A stretch of 51,478 bases of DNA from Fibrobacter succinogenes (lineage in GTDB: Bacteria > Fibrobacterota > Fibrobacteria > Fibrobacterales > Fibrobacteraceae): NCBI GenBank assembly GCA_902800345.1, contig CADCDO010000039.1, forward strand, positions 1 through 51,478. The letters run 5' to 3'. This document shows, in pieces, positions 34,283-42,151 of the stretch. The translations under genes were made by a program, and so were the position numbers. Below the pieces are notes generated by a model. It was not told the DNA's origin and did no database searches. It worked only from the letters and a program-made list of their open reading frames with translations. How positions within the stretch are numbered: the stretch's first letter is position 1; every line of letters starts with the position of its first letter.

Positions 34283-36847
34283 CTATACTGTTTTCTCGTA
34301 GTCAATTTCATTTGTGATATGATAAAGGAATTCGTTCTGCCGCCCATTTTCCAACGAGTGGCGCAATGCTTCACGATTGCCAACAAGAAAACATTGGTAC
34401 TTGGCTCGTGTCAAGGCGACATTTAAGCGGTTTTGGGACAATAAAAAGCTGGTAGGGTAGGATTTAACAAAGGAAATGAAGACTAGATCGGCTTCGTGTC
34501 CTTGGAATCTGTCGATCGTGCACACATTTAAACGGATAATCTTTTCCCATTGCTCGCGTTTTTGGGCAAATGCCCTCCATAGCATTCGTTCTTGTCCTTG
34601 GTAAAAGGAAAGAATCGCCACTTCCCAAATCCCGTTGGATTTCTCTTCGGGATTTGGATTCTTTTTAGCCCATGCGACAAATTCCTCCAATTTTTTTATG
34701 ATTATGTTGCGCTCATGAGAGTTTGCATTTTTTAATTTTTCATCATCTGGAGCCGTATGGCTTTTCATGGTGCCTGTCCAGAGAATGTGCTTTGAACAAG
34801 GCCAGAATGTAGAACGAGAAACCGCCATTTTTGCGGATGAATTCAAGGCTTCATTATCATAGATGTATTTTTTTGATAGTTCCGCAATTTCTGGATGCAT
34901 TCTATGCTGAAACCTTATGCGCTGCGCTCTTGCATTGTACACGTCGTCCGGTAATCCGTTGGTTATGGCACTTTGGATTTCATGTTCTCCGTTGAATCCG
35001 TCCTTCAATAGTTCAAGAACCGACGGCAAGGCAACATGGCGTAATCGTTCTATTTGCGGCCTGACGTCATTGTCGGAAATTTTTTGCATCAAATCGCATA
35101 ACTGATTTATTTCCTCATTTAGGCGTTCCCTGTTTTTTGACTGTTCACTTTTGCGAAGGTCATAACTAGTCGCTATGCGCCATGACAAATCCGTTTCCCA
35201 GGAAGACGAATCCTGTCTTTTTTTGCCTTCTATCAGTTTATATGCTGATTGACCTTTTTGTCTGATAAGGAATCTTCCTGTTTTCTGTTGACGAATCCAT
35301 TTGCATGCAGTGTTGATTTTATCCGCCTTGCCTAAGTAGATTGCATTTTCGTTTCCGTCAAATTTTTTACCTCGATCTAAATCAATGTAGGTTGCATGAG
35401 TATGGGCGCAGTGTTTTATGTAAAGTTCTTTTGTTGTTTTGTCATCACACTCGACGAGGATCCCGTGGTGTTCGTTTTTGTTCTTCGTTGTAATATGGAA
35501 AATATCGCTTGCGATGTTTCTAAGAGTTTCGTCGGTACAGTAATATTGCAAGTTGTTAGAAAGTTCTGCATCGTCTACATATGGCGAAAGCTGATTCACG
35601 TCTCCGACAAGAATCCAGTGTTTTGCCCACATTGCAGGAACGAGAAATTCTTGGAATGTCGTTTTGGAGGTCTCGTCTATGATTAGATAATCAAATGGAG
35701 CCATTGAATCAGAAGAAAACTTAATATCGGGGTGTTGTAGGATGCCTATGGTCGTGCCGCAAACGAGATTTGCTGAATCAAGAATTAAACGCATCAAACC
35801 ATCTGCTGCATCATTTTCTTTTTCTACTAGTTCGATCATAGCGTTGTGGGCGCTATTGCGAACTTTATTTTTTAGTTCTTTGCTTATTCGTTTCTTTTCT
35901 TCTTTAACAAATCTTCTTAAACTGTATTTCTTTGCGATATCCGAAGATATTCGTGTTTCGTTCTGAGCGATTCTTATGGGGATAATTTGTTTACGCCATT
36001 CGTATTTTTCGTCCATAAGTCGTTCTAGAACGTTGTCTACGGCAACGTGTGTGGAGGCACACAGTAGAACTCGTTTTCCTTCTGTAATAAGCAGCCGAAT
36101 TGCTTCACAGATTGCACGTGTTTTCCCGGATCCCGGAGGGCCTTCTAAAAAGGCGAATTCGGGAGTGTTGAGTACGTTTAGTACAAACTGACGCTGATCG
36201 TTAACGCCGTCAAAAGAGGTGTCTTTTAATAGCTGCCAGTCAACAGAATCTTCGGTGTACTTCTGATCGACATCATTCCATAAATTTGGCCATCCGTTAG
36301 AATCAACTAACAGACGTGTTATCGGAGATAAGCGGGGATTTGGAGTTTCGTAAAGACGATCGATTGCTTCCTGCTGCTTCCTTAGCTGGTACGTGTCGGG
36401 GCGGATTGCTATCCATTTTTTGGAGGGTTTCTGATCTAGGGTTAATGTGTATTCTTCCTCGTCGAAATCAACAACCTGGATTTTTTTGCATACTTTGAAA
36501 TTGTCCCATTTGATTTTCTTGTTGTCTTCTACAGGATCAATTGTGTATAACTGGATGATGTTTTCATCCGTAAAGAATATATCTAGATCGTCGTTGTCGC
36601 TAATGGGGGTAAGACGAATTTTATATAGAGTTTTTTCGTTATCAGAATTCGCGTCTTTGTCAGATTTATTCGTATTTTCCGTTTCATTCGGAAGCAGTGT
36701 CCACTCTGCCTTTTTGACGACGTTACATTTATCAATACATTGAATTTGTCGTTCCAAGAAGGTTCGGTATGGCCTCAATGTTTTGCGTGCTTCGTACGCC
36801 ATCTTTCCAGGATCATGACTTAACGATAAGTAGCTAACTAAACTCAT
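34283..36847 (-). CDS. SF1 (Upf1/Dna2-like) helicase
   Basis: This 854-residue protein carries all main superfamily 1B helicase motifs. Motif I is EGPPGSGKTRAI (about 235-246) and Ia is CASTHVAVDNVLERL. Motif II is LIIDETSKTTFQEF (about 389) and III is WILVGDVNQLSPYV. Motif IV-like is RFQHRMHPEIAELSKKYIY (about 662), V is TIDRFQGHEADLVFISFV (about 780), and VI is LNVALTRAKYQCFLVG. Such enzymes unwind RNA or DNA 5' to 3'. GGAGG lies before the ATG, and a -24/-12 promoter ends about 35 bases upstream. Combination with a PLD protein recalls the Mokosh type of antiphage system, but the order and extra genes differ. Confidence 0.93.
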   Translation of the reverse strand: MSLVSYLSLSHDPGKMAYEARKTLRPYRTFLERQIQCIDKCNVVKKAEWTLLPNETENTNKSDKDANSDNEKTLYKIRLTPISDNDDLDIFFTDENIIQLYTIDPVEDNKKIKWDNFKVCKKIQVVDFDEEEYTLTLDQKPSKKWIAIRPDTYQLRKQQEAIDRLYETPNPRLSPITRLLVDSNGWPNLWNDVDQKYTEDSVDWQLLKDTSFDGVNDQRQFVLNVLNTPEFAFLEGPPGSGKTRAICEAIRLLITEGKRVLLCASTHVAVDNVLERLMDEKYEWRKQIIPIRIAQNETRISSDIAKKYSLRRFVKEEKKRISKELKNKVRNSAHNAMIELVEKENDAADGLMRLILDSANLVCGTTIGILQHPDIKFSSDSMAPFDYLIIDETSKTTFQEFLVPAMWAKHWILVGDVNQLSPYVDDAELSNNLQYYCTDETLRNIASDIFHITTKNKNEHHGILVECDDKTTKELYIKHCAHTHATYIDLDRGKKFDGNENAIYLGKADKINTACKWIRQQKTGRFLIRQKGQSAYKLIEGKKRQDSSSWETDLSWRIATSYDLRKSEQSKNRERLNEEINQLCDLMQKISDNDVRPQIERLRHVALPSVLELLKDGFNGEHEIQSAITNGLPDDVYNARAQRIRFQHRMHPEIAELSKKYIYDNEALNSSAKMAVSRSTFWPCSKHILWTGTMKSHTAPDDEKLKNANSHERNIIIKKLEEFVAWAKKNPNPEEKSNGIWEVAILSFYQGQERMLWRAFAQKREQWEKIIRLNVCTIDRFQGHEADLVFISFVKSYPTSFLLSQNRLNVALTRAKYQCFLVGNREALRHSLENGRQNEFLYHITNEIDYEKTV

Positions 36848-36879
36848 AAAAAGCCTCCATTGTTGGGCGAAATCCTTCC

Positions 36880-36896
36880 TGCAAAAAACATGCCAA
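36880..36896 (-). promoter_or_regulatory. sigma54 -24/-12 promoter of the helicase operon
   Basis: The minus strand reads TTGGCATGTTTTTTGCA, matching the 17-base sigma54 consensus YTGGCACGRNNNTTGCW except at C7 and R9, with the diagnostic ten bases between GG and GC. The predicted start is about 12 bases on, leaving a leader of about 20 bases that holds the GGAGG of the helicase gene. Confidence 0.85.
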
Positions 36897-36946
36897 ATAG
36901 CCTATTGTTCTTTTGGGCGTAAAAAAATCTCCTTGTTTGTTAATAT

Positions 36947-36982
36947 AAGAAATTTATTTCGTATTAGAGAAAATTATTTCTT
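36947..36982. promoter_or_regulatory. Candidate activator-binding dyad
   Basis: AAGAAAT (36947-36953) and ATTTCTT (36976-36982) form an inverted repeat almost exactly midway between the two sigma54 promoters, about 50-95 bases upstream of each -24 element. This is where an enhancer-binding protein with a Fis-type domain would act. Surrounding DNA is very A/T-rich, so the dyad alone is weak evidence. Confidence 0.45.
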
Positions 36983-37041
36983 GTTATGATGATGCCTGCC
37001 AAAAAAGGTGGCTTTTTTATCAAAAAACGCCCTTTTTACGA

Positions 37042-37058
37042 ATGGCATCATTTTTGCA
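37042..37058 (+). promoter_or_regulatory. sigma54 -24/-12 promoter of the HicA-like gene
   Basis: The plus strand reads ATGGCATCATTTTTGCA with GG and GC separated by the required ten bases. It diverges from the helicase promoter; the two -24 elements are about 145 bases apart. Predicted start near 37069, about 30 bases before the ATG at 37098. Confidence 0.82.
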
Positions 37059-37097
37059 TTGCTTTTGCACAACCTTCAACAAAACAGGAATAACGCA

Positions 37098-37379
37098 ATG
37101 CAACAATACATATCTAGCGACAAAAACATCCGCAATTTCGTTCAGAATATCCTACGTTTTGGACAATGGGAAATCGTTAGACACGGTAAACACGTCATTA
37201 TTCGCCATGTGGCGGAATATGCCAATAAAACTATCGTGGTCCCGAGCACCCCTAGCGATCCGAGAACCTTTGAAAATTTTCGACGGGATTACTATCGCTA
37301 TTTGCGGCAGTATTTCATTCAAGTCGGATGGATTAGAAACGAACCCGTTTCCAAACAATCTTCACCCTTAGCAGCATAA
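37098..37379 (+). CDS. Small HicA-like protein
   Basis: This 93-residue basic protein has a centre, FGQWEIVRHGKHVIIRH followed by KTIVVPSTPSDPRTFENFRR, that follows the HicA toxin pattern (short alpha-beta-beta-beta-alpha fold with a G-x-H site then a V-V-P strand). The usual GSH reads GKH. HicA proteins are double-stranded-RNA-binding-fold mRNA interferases. The start ATG at 37098 has AGGAA seven bases upstream; a longer in-frame extension crosses the sigma54 promoter and is rejected. No HicB-type antitoxin gene follows; instead a 37-residue peptide does. HicA membership is tentative. Confidence 0.6.
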   Translation: MQQYISSDKNIRNFVQNILRFGQWEIVRHGKHVIIRHVAEYANKTIVVPSTPSDPRTFENFRRDYYRYLRQYFIQVGWIRNEPVSKQSSPLAA

Positions 37380-37393
37380 AGGAGGTAATACCT

Positions 37394-37507
37394 ATGTCTA
37401 AGCATAACGGACAGCCGCCTATCAATCCGAATGGCGCAGGATGGCCTTCCACTACAGAAGGTAAGTCTGGTAGTGGCCGTGGCGGTAACCCGCCTAAAGG
37501 CAAATAA
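37394..37507 (+). CDS. 37-residue Gly/Pro-rich peptide
   Basis: This short frame lies 14 bases after the HicA-like gene with a strong GGAGG ribosome site, and starts MSKHNGQPPINPNGAGWPST. The rest is basic and Gly-rich (SGSGRGGNPPKGK). There is no signal peptide or membrane segment, and the composition suggests an intrinsically disordered nucleic-acid- or protein-binding peptide. The excellent ribosome site and terminator shortly after support real translation. Second gene of the divergent sigma54 unit; function is unknown. Confidence 0.7.
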   Translation: MSKHNGQPPINPNGAGWPSTTEGKSGSGRGGNPPKGK

Positions 37508-37549
37508 AGGCAACAACCTCTCTCCGGCGCAAACGCTCGGGGAGTTTTA

Positions 37550-37590
37550 AAAAATTGCCTAAAATAGGTAACCTATTTTAGGCAATTTTT
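37550..37590. terminator. Long perfect bidirectional terminator
   Basis: Arms of 20 bp (AAAAATTGCCTAAAATAGGT and its complement) flank a single central base, with T-runs on both strands. It ends the HicA-like transcript and the convergent xylanase transcript. A second weaker hairpin (CTCTCCG...CGGGGAG) lies just before it. Confidence 0.93.
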
Positions 37591-37658
37591 ATTTTGAACA
37601 ATACTTTTTTGAATATTGAGCATCCAACTCCGTAAAGGTTGTCGCTCAAATGCAATTA

Positions 37659-39491
37659 TTATCTCGTGACGCGGACGCTCTGCATCTTGCCGGTAGCGCG
37701 GCTACGCAAGAAGTAGATTCCGGATGCGTTCACGGCACTGGAAGACTTGAGCAATTTAGCAGCTGCATCGAAGCCGTAAGCAGAGAGCAATCCCAAGCGC
37801 ATTCCCTGCATATCGAACACGTAATAGTCCTGGAGCGTGTTGTTATCGAGACGTATCTTCTGCTTGATAGACACTTCACCTTTCTTCGTAAAGTTGAAGT
37901 AATCGATATCGAAATATTCCGCCGTCGCATCCATGCGCAAAATATGCTTGCCGGCAGGGAGCGTCACATCCGCAGTCACATCGGCATACGTATCCCAGCT
38001 GGAACCCGTCACCGGAACTTCCGCCACGGACTTGCCATCGATAGAGAGCGTGAAGGAAGCGTCTTCGCTTTCTGTCGCTACAGAGGCCGTCATGGTATAA
38101 TCGCCGGCTTCGGCAATATCGACCGTATATTCCAGCCAGTCACCCGTGTTGTTGTAACCGACGATAATGCCAGATGCTTTCGCGTAGAGATCAACATCCG
38201 GAGCGTCATCCTTGCGGTAATCGGAATCACCGTGATTTTCGTAATCGGCATCGTTATAGGATTCGTTGGTCGAGCCATCTTCGTTACGTCCCTTACCCGG
38301 GACGTCAAAGTCTTCGGCTTCGATCTTGCCCGGAATAGCGCGAGCTGTTCCCTTGAACGGAGTCTGCGGTTCCGGATCGACCGGTGTCGTATTGAAGTTT
38401 ACATCGTTCTTTCCCTTGCTAAGATTTTGGGCAAAGTAATCCTCAAGCCAAGTCATTGCGGCACGTTTTCTGCCGTCCTTTTCGATAATCCCGGTATTGG
38501 CAGCCCAAGTTGCACCATTGATGTAGCCCCAGATGGTAATGCCTGCGACCCACGGAGTTTCCCACATGAACGGGATTTGGTTTGCATAGTCATTTTTCTG
38601 CTTATTGTCATCGGCTTCACCGATATCGTATTCCGAAACCAATAGCGGAAGGCCTGTTTTCTGATGAATTGTGGTCATCTTGCTTTCGAAATCAGCCTTG
38701 CTCATGCCCTTGCAGTCGTGAGCCTGCTGGCCGTAAGCATCCACCGGAGCACCATTTTTGAGGATGGTCTGCACCAGTTCGATGCCTTCGTTCATCTGCC
38801 AAGAGAGCGTGTTGTAGTCGTTATAGATAAGCACCGCTTTCGGCCAACGTTCGCGGGCCATCTTGAATGCGGTCGTGATAAAGTCATACTGGTGCTTTCC
38901 ATTTACAACGCGGTCGCCACCGAGAGCTTCGATAATGTAGGAGCCCCCGCATTCGGTATCGTCGGTACTGCGGCCTTCGGCACCGGCAGCCGGCTTACCG
39001 TAACCGGAGTGGTAGTTGTCACCAGCCCAAATCGCTTCGTTCACCACGTCGATGTATTCGAGGTCGGGGAACTTGGCGGCAACGGCATCAAACCATTCCG
39101 TAATGTACTGCTTGGTGAGTTCCACGGTAATGCCCGGATTCTTCTTTTTGCAGAGGAAATTCGGATACTGCGAGCCCCAAACGAGAGCATGGAACTTGAA
39201 ATGGCGTTCGCCCGGTTTTTCCTTGGCCCACTTGTAAGCGCCTTCGCACTTGTCGTAGTTATCCCAGGCAAACTTGCTAGTACCGCTGTTGCCGTTAGAG
39301 AGGGAATGGATAGAACCCCACTTACAGCCGTTTTCGGGAGTAATCTGGTTCCAGTAAGTGCCCATATCGCTACGGATTTGGCCGCTCGTCGTAATGTTAC
39401 CGACAAACTTGGCGCCACCATCGGCTAAAGCTGCAAATGCAGCAGAGACAAATCCAGCAAAAATGATTGTAGAGAGAGTTATTTTTTTCAT
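37659..39491 (-). CDS. GH10 endo-xylanase with CBM6-like domain
   Basis: This 610-residue secreted enzyme has a signal peptide at about 1-20. The GH10 barrel (about 22-360) shows ITPENGCKWGSI, FHALVWGSQYP, acid/base Glu in YIDVVNEAIW (near 150), YNDYNTLS, AYGQQAHDC and nucleophile Glu in LLVSEYDIG (near 286), ending with GITIWGYINGATW. A CBM6-type module follows (about 385-520: IPGKIEAEDFD...NTGDWLEYTVDI...FDIDYFNF), then a C-terminal tail (YYVFDMQGMRLG...GIYFLRSRATGKMQSVRV) for sorting. The ATG at 39491 follows AAGGA; an upstream in-frame extension is rejected. An operator-like dyad lies at 39573. Confidence 0.95.
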   Translation of the reverse strand: MKKITLSTIIFAGFVSAAFAALADGGAKFVGNITTSGQIRSDMGTYWNQITPENGCKWGSIHSLSNGNSGTSKFAWDNYDKCEGAYKWAKEKPGERHFKFHALVWGSQYPNFLCKKKNPGITVELTKQYITEWFDAVAAKFPDLEYIDVVNEAIWAGDNYHSGYGKPAAGAEGRSTDDTECGGSYIIEALGGDRVVNGKHQYDFITTAFKMARERWPKAVLIYNDYNTLSWQMNEGIELVQTILKNGAPVDAYGQQAHDCKGMSKADFESKMTTIHQKTGLPLLVSEYDIGEADDNKQKNDYANQIPFMWETPWVAGITIWGYINGATWAANTGIIEKDGRKRAAMTWLEDYFAQNLSKGKNDVNFNTTPVDPEPQTPFKGTARAIPGKIEAEDFDVPGKGRNEDGSTNESYNDADYENHGDSDYRKDDAPDVDLYAKASGIIVGYNNTGDWLEYTVDIAEAGDYTMTASVATESEDASFTLSIDGKSVAEVPVTGSSWDTYADVTADVTLPAGKHILRMDATAEYFDIDYFNFTKKGEVSIKQKIRLDNNTLQDYYVFDMQGMRLGLLSAYGFDAAAKLLKSSSAVNASGIYFLRSRATGKMQSVRVTR

Positions 39492-39572
39492 AACCACACA
39501 TCCTTTTTTTATATCACCTATTTTTAAATTAGATTCGCAAATCATCATTTTTACTTAAGAAAAACATTTTTT

Positions 39573-39589
39573 ATGGACAATCTGTCCAT
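39573..39589. promoter_or_regulatory. Perfect dyad upstream of the GH10 xylanase
   Basis: ATGGACA-ATC-TGTCCAT is a perfect 7-bp inverted repeat with a 3-base centre, about 80 bases before the xylanase ATG. It has the size and position of a repressor or activator site. The rest of the gap to 39743 shows only another spaced dyad (GTATAGG at 39683 and CCTATAC at 39704). Confidence 0.5.
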
Positions 39590-39743
39590 TGCGGGCATTT
39601 TTTCCTCATAAAACCTTACAAAATTCATAAAAAAAGCTCGATTGTATAAACCAACCGAACCTTGCGACATAAAAAGTGTACGGTATAGGTATTCCTTTAA
39701 CATCCTATACGAACGGCTCCCATACAGCAGCCAAAATGGAATT

Positions 39744-40418
39744 TTATATAAGCGTATCCGTTTTCCGTTGATAAATAAAGTAATAAAGCAGGTTCCAGGC
39801 GCCCCACAAAACGCATAGAGCCATCCCGATATAGCCTATGGCATAAACAACCGAGGCGATGGTATCGTGCTTCAAAAGCAGTCCCGTCTCGGACAAGATA
39901 AAATTCCAGTCGTGGAATCCGTAAGGGGCTTCGGCACCGGTGCCGCCGCTAATGAGCGTAAGCTTCATGGGGAGAGCGTCTTCGATGTACGGGGCAACGT
40001 CAATCAAGTTTTCGAACGCCCACCAAAGCGCAATGGACGCGCCAAAAAGGTCCCGCGGCTTGATCCACAGCGCAAGGCAGAACACGAGCGGCATGATGGT
40101 CTGGAACAGCGAGCCACCCAGCGATGTAATGAGCCGGCTTCCAAAAATTCCAAAAACGATGTGCCCCGTCTCATGAACGGGCAAGTTCAAGTTGTGCAAA
40201 AACTGGACAATCCACGACTGATAGCCGCCGAAAAACGCCTGCAACGAAAAGAACGCCATCGCAATCAGCAGCACCACGCGCACAAAAAAGAAATTTTCGC
40301 GTCCGAGCGGTTTAGGCAACAAGAAGAACTGTACCCATGCAGGCCATTCGTCGGGTTCGTTCAACCCTTCCAAAATTCTAACGAGCAACGGTTTCTTTTC
40401 ATGCGGTGTCCATGTCAT
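39744..40418 (-). CDS. Integral membrane protein with HETGH motif
   Basis: This 224-residue protein has about five hydrophobic segments (about 50-70, 85-110, 115-140, 145-165, 190-215). HETGH lies near residue 82 in LNLPVHETGHIVFGIFGS, the zinc-binding form of membrane metalloproteases and related non-catalytic proteins. The ATG at 40418 has GGAGG at five bases and sits one base after the acyltransferase stop (TAACATG). The larger upstream frame is therefore rejected. The pairing suggests an envelope-related function. The exact family is not recognised. Confidence 0.72.
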   Translation of the reverse strand: MTWTPHEKKPLLVRILEGLNEPDEWPAWVQFFLLPKPLGRENFFFVRVVLLIAMAFFSLQAFFGGYQSWIVQFLHNLNLPVHETGHIVFGIFGSRLITSLGGSLFQTIMPLVFCLALWIKPRDLFGASIALWWAFENLIDVAPYIEDALPMKLTLISGGTGAEAPYGFHDWNFILSETGLLLKHDTIASVVYAIGYIGMALCVLWGAWNLLYYFIYQRKTDTLI

Positions 40419-40419
40419 G

Positions 40420-41265
40420 TTACCCTCCGTAGATTTCTGGCGAACGGCTAAAAAAACGGCGGTGCGTGAAGCTGTACCAAAGATTCGGATTTTCGACGAT
40501 GCGTTGTTCGAGCCATTTATTGAATGGCATGTTGACGACACTCGATTGAAGGGAAGGCGCCGGGGACGTGACCTCTATCGCATGAAGCTCGCGAACTCCA
40601 TTTTTCTCCTCCATCCAACAGATATATACAGGCGTTTGCGGACGGTGCTTGAGCAAAAAGTCCGGCAGCGGATTCACGTTCGCAGGGCGGCCCAAGAATG
40701 TTCCGTCAATTGCGCTCGAAATGCGAGAATCCTGGTCTGCAAGCAGGCAAAAAAGTTTGCCATCGTCCAAGATCCGCAAAAAGTCACGCGGAGTCCGGGC
40801 GTCCACGGAATAACTCCGGCCACCGACCGCACGGATTTTACGTTCGAGAATATTGTTGAGCCACTTGGGCTTCACGGGAATGTAGCTTGCGACAAGCGGG
40901 ATTCCAAGACGGCAAAGCCATGGCCCCATCGCCTCGTAATTGCCGTAATGTGCCGTCAAAAAGATTCCGCCCTTGCACATTTTTTCAAGCACTGGAATGG
41001 AAGCTTCGTCAATTGCAAAGTCCCAGCCATCCACGCAACACGGGTAAGCAGAAAAATCATGCGGCAACTTTTTGAAAGTGCCAAAACAAAACAGCAATTC
41101 GCCCGCATGACGCGTCAAGTTAAGCAAAAGTTCATCGTAGTTGACAGGTGAAGCCACATGCTTCGCGTTCGCCATAACAGTTTTACGCTTCCAGCCCGCA
41201 AGCCGAAGCACCACGTAAGCACCCCACGCAAAAACCGCCGCCACTATTTTACTAAAGAAAACCAT
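40420..41265 (-). CDS. LpxL/LpxM-type lipid A acyltransferase
   Basis: This 281-residue lysophospholipid acyltransferase-family protein adds acyl chains to lipid A at the inner membrane. The N-terminal hydrophobic anchor is at about 1-22. The catalytic H-x4-E reads TAHYGNYEAMG (near 102). ADQDS near 176 and SFTHRRFF near the C-terminus are conserved in this family. It is cotranscribed with the HETGH membrane protein. Its first codons and leader are duplicated at 41997-42063 and, more diverged, at 42982-43040. Confidence 0.88.
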   Translation of the reverse strand: MVFFSKIVAAVFAWGAYVVLRLAGWKRKTVMANAKHVASPVNYDELLLNLTRHAGELLFCFGTFKKLPHDFSAYPCCVDGWDFAIDEASIPVLEKMCKGGIFLTAHYGNYEAMGPWLCRLGIPLVASYIPVKPKWLNNILERKIRAVGGRSYSVDARTPRDFLRILDDGKLFCLLADQDSRISSAIDGTFLGRPANVNPLPDFLLKHRPQTPVYICWMEEKNGVRELHAIEVTSPAPSLQSSVVNMPFNKWLEQRIVENPNLWYSFTHRRFFSRSPEIYGG

Positions 41266-41295
41266 TATGGGGTAAAGATACGAAAAATATTATTG
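41222..41295. repeat. Acyltransferase leader and first codons, original copy
   Basis: The 5' end of the acyltransferase gene with its leader (ATTATGGGGTAAAGATACG and flanks). The same block recurs at 41997-42063 with one or two changes, and at 42982-43040 with more. Confidence 0.8.
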
Positions 41296-41359
41296 TTTCG
41301 GTCTTTCATCCTTGGCACCGACATAATTTCGCGTTTTGGCAACACTTTTTTTGCGTTTT

Positions 41360-41597
41360 GGCGGTGAAATCAGGAATTTTTCTTCAATTTCACCGCCACT
41401 TTTGTAGTTTATCTAAAATATTCTAGATCAAAACGAGCCGAGCAAGCCGTTCGTGGCGGTGTTTTTTTGAAATTTTGCCCGTTTTCACCACCAGCAAACG
41501 CCTCGTGAACCCTGCAAAAGCCGCAAACGCCTCATTTTGGTTCACACAAACTAAATTTTGGCGGTGAAATCGCGAATTTTTTGTTCATTTCACCGCC
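41360..41597. repeat. Three spaced dyads of GGCGGTGAAAT (array C)
   Basis: Inverted-repeat pairs GGCGGTGAAAT/ATTTCACCGCC start at 41360 and 41387, 41455 and 41482 (degenerate), and 41560 and 41587. Arm offset is 27 bp in all three, and pairs one and three are exactly 200 bp apart. They lie in a non-coding stretch upstream of the acyltransferase gene and next to a gene remnant. The loops are T-rich, as in array D. Confidence 0.82.
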
Positions 41598-41646
41598 ACT
41601 TTTGCACTTTTTGACCTTCGCCTCGCACGTTCAGCCCCCAAAAACG

Positions 41647-41886
41647 TCACACCAGCTGTTCAAGTATTTTTTCCACCATCATGGAATTGAGCGGGCGGTC
41701 GTGCGTTTCCGTGGTCATCACGAAGTTTTTGCCCATACAGAAGCCATTCTGCAAATACAATTCCATCTTGGAGGCCATGTTCTGGCAATACTCCGGCACA
41801 TCGATCATCCCGAAATGCTCCCAGACGAACTCCTGGTGAGTCCGCACGTTTAGGCAGGTAAAATCCGGGTACACGACAATGCGCTT
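41647..41886 (-). pseudogene. Remnant of a conserved unknown (nuclease-like?) gene
   Basis: About 80 codons remain: KRIVVYPDFTCLNVRTHQEF, WEHFGMIDVPEYCQNMASK and the end MTTETHDRPLNSMMVEKILE. The pattern Y-P-D-F-T-x-L-N...E-x-x-WEHFG is one I associate with restriction-nuclease-like unknowns in gut bacteria. No start codon fits; upstream the frame continues into low-complexity GC-rich sequence and then into a copy of the acyltransferase 5' end in another frame. It is probably a decayed fragment joined by recombination. Confidence 0.55.
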
Positions 41887-41996
41887 ACAGCCTCGCACTC
41901 TCAATTCAGCACGAGTTCCGCCAGCACAGCGATGACCCGCGAGCACTTCACCAGCACCGCGACGCCCCGCGCGTGTCCCACCAACAGGACCTCCCG

Positions 41997-42063
41997 CCCC
42001 ACGCAAAAACCGCCGCCACTATTTTACCAAAGAAAACCATTATGGGGTAAAGATACGAAAAAA
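41997..42063. repeat. Acyltransferase leader and first codons, copy 2
   Basis: Near-identical to 41222-41288, including an ATG at 42038-42040 that would encode MVFFGKIVAAVFAWG before the match ends. The continuing frame has no acyltransferase sequence. Confidence 0.8.
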
Positions 42064-42151
42064 AGTTCACAGCACCATAAGCAACGCAAAAAAAAAAACG
42101 CTAAATTAAAAAATTCAGCGTTAATCAAATTCTAACCAGGATTGTAAAAAA

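Noticed and set aside
30192..36847. A standard Mokosh or DISARM locus
   Set aside because: Helicase and PLD are present, but the kinase or fused layout of Mokosh and the DrmA/DrmB/methylase set of DISARM are not visible; only a resemblance is claimed.
37008..37097. Longer N-terminus for the HicA-like protein
   Set aside because: The extension would cross the sigma54 promoter at 37042-37058 and lacks a ribosome site.
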